NCBI GenBank assembly: GCA_030280995.1
Contig: JASXTE010000001.1
Location: 27,066,106 to 27,130,105, forward strand
From: Hemileia vastatrix
Lineage: Eukaryota > Basidiomycota > Pucciniomycetes > Pucciniales > Zaghouaniaceae
Direction: 5' to 3'
Length of the DNA stretch: 64,000 nt
In this document: piece after piece, positions 58,471 through 64,000 of the stretch
Numbering within the stretch: position 1 is the stretch's first letter
Layout: each line of letters begins with the position of its first letter
The notes under the pieces: model-generated
Told to the model about the DNA's origin: nothing
Database searches by the model: none
The model's input: only the letters and a program-made list of their open reading frames with translations
Program-made: the position numbers and the translations under genes

Positions 58471-58806
58471 CACCAAATGAGTAGGTGGGGTGTGTAGATT
58501 GAAAAAAATGTTATGTGTTTGCCACCAAAATTAAGTAGCAAAGAGTGAAGAGAGACATAAAGATGAGAAAAAAAATGTTATGTGTTTTCCACCAAGATTA
58601 AGTAGCATAGAGTTAAGATACACATAAGGATGGTATCTGCAATTATATTTCATGTGACTTTCTTAAAAATTAATCATGGATGTGATGAGTTTGGTATCAG
58701 GAATTAGGAATGGAAATTGTGATATAAGAGGTGGGATAATGCATTATCATGCAATCCTTACCCACTAGCTCTGGGGCTAGTGGATAAAAATCTACTGCAA
58801 TAAACA
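58471..58806 (-). repeat. H1-2 left terminal region
   Basis: Complement of 16940-17230: subterminal palindrome CTAGCTCTGGGGCTAG (58768) and GATAATGCATTATC. A 60-base duplication GTTATGTGTTT-CCACCAA-ATTAAGTAGCA occurs at 58511-58550 and 58575-58612. The last 60 or so bases of the terminus are missing, replaced by H1-3. Confidence 0.65.
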
Positions 58807-59187
58807 AAAGGGGGGTATCAAAGTTGAGGGATTGGCAATTAGGGATCAGGAATTTTTTTTCTGGGATCAGAAATTATCAATTGCAGAAGATTCTTATCCA
58901 CTAGACCCAGGGCTAGTGGATAGGGAGTCCACAATAATGCATTATCTTGCCTCTTATAACCCAATTTCCATTCCTAATTCCAGATCCCAAACTCATCACA
59001 TCCATGATAGATTTTTAAGAAAGTCACATGACTTATAATTGCTGATGCCATCCTTAAGTCTTTCCTCACTCTATGCTACATAATTTTGGTGGTGAACACT
59101 TAAAATTTTTTCTATCTACACACCCAGACTGCACATTTGGAAGTGAATTCCCACTTCTCTCATCACACAAGCCTTCCACCAACAACT

Positions 59188-60373
59188 ATGAAACACCTCT
59201 CTAATAGGCAGCTACTTCACTCAACTATGAATGCTATTTCTTTACTTCTAGTTATTTACTATAAATCAGACTCTGATTTGGAAGATTATTTAATCAATAT
59301 ATCTTTTCTATCCAAAAAGTATTACATAAACCCAAGGGGGCCAAATATTCATTATGATCCCAGATATAATCTCTGCTCCATTCCCAACATTCCTCAACTA
59401 AAATTCACTAAAATATTTCAAACTTCTCCTTATTCTTTCTCCAAACTTTATCAACTCATCTCTGAATATCCTATCTTTCATAAAAATTCTCATAATAAAA
59501 AACTTGATCCTGCTATTCAACTTTCTGTTGCACTATGTCGCTTTGGCTCAAATGGAAATGGTGCTGCTGTAAGACATTTGGATAATCTCTTTAACATAGG
59601 ATATGGCATGGTGATATTATACACCAAGAGCTGTATGAATTCTATCTTTCCCTCAAGTCTCAAACACTTGCTCGGTCAACTCCACAACAGCAAATTGAAT
59701 CCTCTCAAGTAATGCAAGCCAAAGGTTTCCCTGGATGTTTAGGTTTTGTTGATGGAACAACTATACCTTTGTATCAAAATCCTGCTCATGATGTCAACAA
59801 TTATTTTGATCACAAAAAAATGTTTCTTCAAAATGTTCTCCAATTTCACATCTTTCATAAACTAACTTTTTATCTTCTTTGTAGATACTCTATTTTCTTT
59901 CAACTTGTCTGTGATGTCAACAAAAAGTTTATTGCTTTTCATAGTGGCTGCCCTGGCTCATGTCATGACTCTTCCATCTTCCAAAGAATGAGAATTTCTC
60001 AAAGTCCTGACTCATACTTTGACAAATCTCAGCACCTCCTTTTAGACTCAGGGTATGTAAATGGAATGTACATTATACCTGCTTTACATGGTGAAAATTT
60101 AGAAAATGACCCCAAAACACCTTTAATTATCACCTTTCCAAATCAAGAGAATGTATTGAACATGCAATTGGTATTTTAAAGGGAAGATTTTCTAGTCTCT
60201 GGGAGCTCAAAATCCAATTTCAAGAAAAACTGGAGATCAAAACTGCAAATCATTGGATCATGACTTGTGTTATAATCCACAATATCCTAGCTGATTTAAA
60301 GGATGAGTGAAATGATCTTTATGAAGAAGAGGATCCTGAACCAGAACTGGATCTCCCCTCCCTTGAATCATAA
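59188..60373 (+). pseudogene. H1-3 transposase
   Basis: MKHLSNRQLLHSTMNAISL, YKSDSDLEDYLINI, IQLSVALCRFGSNGNG, a 1-base deletion near 59645, VMQAKGFPGCLGFVDGTTIPLYQ, intron, FFQLVCDVNKKFIAFHSGCPGSCHDSSIFQRM, LLLDSGY, a frameshift near 60150 before the Glu block (VLNMQLVF for IEHAIGIL), CVIIHNILADL, stop TGA at 60308. Two catalytic Asp remain. Fewer stops than H1-1 in the central part (VCDVN intact). Confidence 0.8.
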
Positions 60374-60383
60374 AAAATTCATT

Positions 60384-60881
60384 CTGTCAGACAGAGAAAC
60401 CTTATAGCTTGGAAAGAAGATTCCAAGTAAGCAAGTTGGTGAGCTTAAGGAATCTGATAACACAAGTACCTATAATGTGTTTATAAGTAGTGAAATTAGA
60501 GAAGTAGGTAGTGAGAATTTGAAAGAATAGTAACCAAGGAGAATTGAGATTTGTACCTGCAGATGAAGATGTTGAACTGAGGAGAAATGAGAGGATTGAA
60601 CCTTTATATTTGACCATCAGGACAAACATCATCAGCTGCAGGCCAGGAAAGCAAAATTTGTGTATTAGATAATTAATTACAAGGATAGAGACAGAAATAT
60701 ATGCTGTCCTTACACTAGGTATCAAATATTTTGTAATGAAATCAAAGGGAGATAATAATTAATGTCATGATATTCACTCAGAAGTCAGATGAGGTAAGTC
60801 GAGAGATATTAGTGGCAAGTGGAAATGCAATAAAAATGTATAAAGATGGAAAATATGAGCAATAGTTCTTACACACTCAAG
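60384..60881. repeat. Insertion of about 500 bp in H1-3, unknown
   Basis: Sequence from TGTCAGACAGAG to CTCAAGCA is absent from H1-1 and H1-2 at this place, where CATTC runs into GGCATA-type sequence and then CTGTCATTATGGCAATCACC. TG...CA ends suggest a short LTR, but no clear duplication was found. No gene in it. Confidence 0.45.
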
Positions 60882-61440
60882 CAGCATACCCTCTGTCATT
60901 TTGCCAATCACCCTCCACCATTTTGACACACAAACCTTTTAATTTTTTGTTTTCATACTCTCCAAATGTCCACTTTGTATACTTTATTCACTTGGCTTGG
61001 TACTTTTGTTTGTTTCATATTCATTTTTTTTGAATTTACAGTGAATATCTCTTTTTTGGATGGCTTATTGGTTTTCTTTCACCAGCTCAACATGAAATGG
61101 CATATTTTTTCAGTGTTTCTTTTTTTCATTCTTCACTCATATTCTTTTCCTCCTCTCCTCAAACATCCTTCAAATATTTTGGATGCATTTTTTTAACTCA
61201 TCTCACCAGGTAAGTCATTTTTTTCATTTTTGTTGATTTATTATTTGCTAATCATGAATTTTTTTTTTTGCTATTTTTTTTTTTTGTAAGTGCTTCATTT
61301 TTTTTTCAAGGTTAAACTATTTTTTTTTAATTTTTCTCTCCCTCTTTTCTCTCTTTTCCTGCTCTTTTTCCCTTCTTTCCCCCTTTCCCCCCTTATTCTC
61401 TTCCTCACACCTCAGTCCTCACCTTTCCCCACCAAATCAA
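60882..61440 (+). other. H1-3 spacer and remaining C-rich arm
   Basis: TGGATGGCTTATTGG block, CACCAGGTAAGTCA donor-like site, poly-T, and a C/T-rich tract ending CCTTTCCCCACC at 61431. Equivalent to 18540-19100. Confidence 0.6.
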
Positions 61441-61900
61441 TGACTTGTAAAAATTTTGGTAATGCCTACCCCTTACTTCAATATAATGCAGGGAGGGTAT
61501 TGCCAAATTTTCAAATCTGACATGTAAATTTGACTTGTAAAAATTTTGATGATACCTATTTCTTACTTCAATAAAATTCAGGGGTGGGGGGGGGGTATTG
61601 CCTAATTTTCATATCAGACTTGCAAAATTTTTGACTTGAAATTTTGGTGATACCTGTCCCTTACTTAAATAAAATGTAGGTGGAAGTATTTTCAAAATTT
61701 CTTATAAGACTTGCAAAATTCTTGACTTGAAAGAATTTTGGTGATACCCATAAAATTCAAAATGTAGTAATCCCAAATCTTCATATAAGACTTTCAAGAT
61801 TTTTGACTTGAAAGAATTTTGATGATACCTACCCCTTACTTTGAAAAAAATGCAGGGGGGGGTCGGCAAATTTTCAAATGAGACTTGAAAATTTTATTTA
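61440..61900 (+). repeat. 105-bp tandem repeats in H1-3
   Basis: About five units with CCTTACTTCAATA-AATGCAGGG and ATTTTCAAATCTGACATG, same orientation as 22225-22680. Confidence 0.8.
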
Positions 61901-61971
61901 AAAAAGAATTTTTAACATTTAAATACAAAAATTCAACTAATGATGGATAGAGTAATGAAATACAGAAATTA

Positions 61972-62848
61972 GGGGGTGTCAGTTCTGGAAAATCCGCACT
62001 TAAATAAGTGCGGATTTCCGAAACACACTAGCCCCAATACTGGTGGATTTCAAAAGTGAAAAAAGTCACTTATTTCACTCAAATCCGCACTTTCTCAACC
62101 AAAAGTGCTGATTTCACCATCAAGTCCCATTTCACTGATTTGTCAGCATCATTCCAATCATACACAGAACTCCGCAGCATAACACTTCATAACTCAAAAC
62201 ATCTTAAATCATTTACATTTTCATATCATATCATATAAGAGTTATGCCTTCCTCACTTTCAAATTGTGATAAATTACATAAAGCAATGACTTTCATGGCT
62301 CTTGAACTACTCTTGGACTCTGATTCCGATTCTGATTCTGATCTAGAAGAAGATTTTGTCTTTTTATCAAAAATGGCCATGAAATGTTACCTTCTTCCCA
62401 GAAAGCCTCAAGTACTTCATACCCCCAAGTACACCATCCAAACACTTCTTAACCTATCTACACCCAGTTTTAGACAGTTGTTCAGGACTTCTCCGGAATC
62501 TTTCCTTAAATTGCTTGAGATTATTCAGGATCATCCCATATTTCACAATAATTCTCAAAAAGAACAACAACATCCTTCAGTTCAATTGGCCATCACACTA
62601 TGTTGTTTGAGTTCCAATGGTAACGGAGCCACTTTGAAACGTTTAGAAAATGTCTTTTATTTAGGGTATGGTTCAGTTAACACTTATACCAAAAAGAAGT
62701 CCTCTTAGAAATAAATCTGAAATGGAGGTGGTGATCAACTGGATTCTGTGTTGCACTATACTTCATAACCTACTTGCTGACCTCAAAGATCAATGGTTAG
62801 AGCTGTATGAAGATGAACAAGTTGATTCACCTCCAATGTGGTGATTCA
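61972..62848 (+). mobile_element. Harbinger-type element H2c, internally deleted
   Basis: Left terminus GGGGGTGTCAGTTCTGG after AATTA, followed by the hairpin AATCCGCACTTAAATAAGTGCGG (61991-62014) and the leader also seen at 29085-29320. It keeps only the two ends of the transposase gene. The right end is not found; an LTR-like sequence starts at about 62840. Confidence 0.7.
62244..62848 (+). pseudogene. H2c transposase with catalytic domain deleted
   Basis: N-terminal part MPSSLSNCDKLHKAM, DSDSDSDSDLEEDF, HPSVQLAITLCCLSSNGNG up to GYGSVNTYTKK (62693), followed at once by the C-terminal block VVINWILCCTILHNLLADLKDQW and a stop (TGG-TGA near 62843). The missing 200 or so residues hold all DDE residues. 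Compare H2b, which keeps FVDGT. Confidence 0.8.
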
Positions 62849-63764
62849 AACCTGGGTAGGCCTTTGGAGTGCATTTTTGGGGGTATTTGGTATGTAGGGT
62901 GTTATTGGGGTTATGGTGTTATTAGTGGATTTTTTCATCTTTAGGTGGTAGTTAGTAGTGTTTATGGAGGCTTAAGCTAGGGTCACTTATTATGTCTCAG
63001 CTTAATGTCCTTTATTTTCTCTTCATTTTGGTATCCCTTATGGGTGGTTACCTTGTTTAATAGGGTAGTTATGGTGTTGTTATTGGTATTTATTGGATGT
63101 TTATTGCTTAGTGGTGCTTATGTAGGCTTAATCTAGGGTCACTTATTATGTCTCAGCTTATTTTCCTTCATTTTATTTTCATTTTGGTATGTCTTATGTG
63201 TGTTTATTTTGTTTATTAGTGAAGTTATGGGTTTTTATGGGTTGTATGGGTGTTTTAGGGCCTAGAAGCGGCCAGCCCGCCCCTAAGCAGCCTGCCTGCC
63301 CCTAAGCGGAGCCGCCTCCAAGCTGCCTGGCCGCCTGGGCACTGGGGAGGCGCTAAAATGCACTTTTATGCATGAAAAAGGCTGGGAAAGCTGGATTTTG
63401 GCTGGGGAATTGGTCAGGGTGGTCTGTGCACTGGCTGTATGATGCGTGTGTGGGAAGATTTTTAGGGAATCATCTTATCTCTTTACTCATTGCCTCTCTG
63501 TTCCTCACTGTCTCATTGGTTTGTGTTTTGTTGGAATATATTACTGTTCATTTCAACTCTTTCTGGTAGTCTGTCTGGGACTATTATCTTCACTTTAAAA
63601 GGGGTCAAGAGTGTTTAATTAGAGGGTCTAGCAAACAGATCTCTAATTTGCTGCAACAGGTCAATCTCACTTGTTTTTCTAAAGGGACAGGAGTTATTCT
63701 TTCTGGTTTTTCTCCAACTCCCTTGGTCAAGGCCTATAGCTAGTACTATAGGATTGTCTACCTT
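62840..63764 (+). repeat. Putative 5' LTR of an element continuing beyond the window
   Basis: Unlike the other LTRs. Contains a duplicated block (AGGCTTAAGCTAGGGTCACTTATTATGTCTCAGCTTA at 62968 and a near copy at 63126), a short GC-rich block (63260-63350) with GCCCGCCCCTAAG twice, and TTTAAAAGGGG near 63595. It ends before the primer site at 63767. The exact start (TGTGGTG 62837 or TGATTC 62842) is uncertain. It replaces the H2c right end. Confidence 0.55.
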
Positions 63765-63766
63765 TC

Positions 63767-63783
63767 TGGCGCCCAACGTGGGG
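63767..63783 (+). other. Primer-binding site, tRNA-Lys type
   Basis: TGGCGCCCAACGTGGGG is the classical complement of a tRNA-Lys 3' end. It fixes the LTR end just upstream and indicates an LTR retrotransposon running to the right. The last 217 bases show no gene yet. Confidence 0.75.
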
Positions 63784-64000
63784 TACAAATCTGTTGGCTT
63801 TTTGGAATCTCTGTTGATCTAGGCTTCTCTCTTTGGTGGATCTCCTTTGGTGGATTTTGGATTTGGTGCTATATCTCTTTGTGGTTAGTCTAGGGGTCTT
63901 CTTTTCTGTTGGTTTTGGTCCCTCCTAGGTCTGTAAGGCTACTGGGGGGGACTTTGGCTATCTTTGGTGGAGATTGGAGGCTGTAACTGGGAGTTGCTAG

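Larger units (their letters stand above)
49820..58806 (-). mobile_element. PIF/Harbinger-type transposon H1-2, inverted, interrupted by LTRs
   Basis: Right end at 49820 (GGGGGTATAAATGTTTGGC, matching the complement of the H1-1 right end), left end near 58806, truncated before its terminus. Order from right: ORF2 (+), inverted repeats, oxygenase (-), palindrome, transposase (-), left end. Interrupted by LTRs 51334-52173 and 56349-58309. Without them it is about 6.2 kb. CpG is mostly lost and all genes are broken. Confidence 0.82.
58811..61971 (+). mobile_element. PIF/Harbinger-type transposon H1-3, deleted for the oxygenase
   Basis: Starts GGGGGTATCAAAGTTGAGGG, head to head with H1-2. It contains transposase, spacer, a C-rich arm at 61330-61430, then directly the 105-bp repeats (from 61440), and is cut by H2c at 61972. 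The right palindrome arm, oxygenase and ORF2 are missing. CpG sites of H1-1 are TpG or CpA here (CCCAGGGCTAG for CCCCGGGGCTAG). Confidence 0.75.

Noticed and set aside
63767..63783. Evidence of a vertebrate-type retrovirus from the tRNA-Lys primer site
   Set aside because: tRNA-Lys priming is used by many LTR retrotransposons; no env or retroviral gene is visible.
1..64000. tRNA, rRNA or snRNA genes
   Set aside because: No cloverleaf A/B-box pair or rRNA-like conserved block was recognised by eye; a covariance search was not possible.
1..64000. Classical Neurospora-type RIP (CpA to TpA)
   Set aside because: The clearest differences between paired copies are at CpG, which fits methylation-linked deamination better; a dinucleotide count would be needed to exclude a CpA component.

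Overview
The window is AT-rich and has no bacterial gene layout. It holds spliced reading frames, nested LTR retrotransposons and large DNA transposons, most of them decayed. The families present (chromodomain Ty3/Gypsy elements, PIF/Harbinger elements, a Tc1/mariner relic, a Tet-like 2OG-Fe(II) oxygenase of the type expanded in basidiomycetes, and a fungal-type pepsin-like protein with five short introns) suggest a repeat-rich fungus. A basidiomycete, perhaps a rust, is most likely; this is inferred from gene families, without any search. Only one probable host gene is visible: a pepsin-like aspartic protease homologue at 35226-37226. I saw no rRNA, tRNA or CRISPR.

Layout. 1-25317: chromodomain Gypsy element A, with its 5' part outside the window. 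It is split by a second Gypsy element, N (4460-15990, two 1,210-bp LTRs), which carries two antisense paralogous Cys-rich genes between pol and the 3' LTR. A's 3' LTR is split again by a Harbinger element, H1-1 (16896-24448). 25375-32505: composite of two related Harbinger elements (H2a, H2b). 32824-33404: Tc1/mariner relic. 33405-37869: host-like region with the protease homologue. 37870-49533: complete chromodomain Gypsy element B with TSD CACAC; its 5' LTR holds a solo LTR and its 3' LTR a 1.5-kb LTR-like insertion. 49709-49819: (TTA)n. 49820-58806: inverted Harbinger H1-2, interrupted by solo LTRs at 51334-52173 and 56349-58309, the latter itself split by a third at 57005-57734. 58811-61971: Harbinger H1-3. 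61972-62848: internally deleted H2c. From about 62840 to the end: an LTR followed by a primer-binding site at 63767.

Main result. H1 elements carry a three-gene cargo between GGGGGTATCAATG termini: a DDE_4/HARBI1-type transposase, a TET/JBP-like dioxygenase, and an antisense SANT/Myb-like plus coiled-coil protein (ORF2). Three dioxygenase copies are present; only the one in H1-1 keeps the HxD and distal-His metal ligands. Older copies have lost CpG to TpG/CpA at many aligned positions, while H1-1, N, the 1.5-kb insertion and the host gene keep CpG. This suggests cytosine methylation and deamination of repeats. A transposon carrying a putative methylcytosine oxidase in such a genome could be a self-encoded counter-silencing system. 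That function is inference; the domain and its placement inside the element are read from the sequence.

Nearly every transposon gene here has stops or frameshifts, so the window shows the system's structure rather than a demonstrably active copy.
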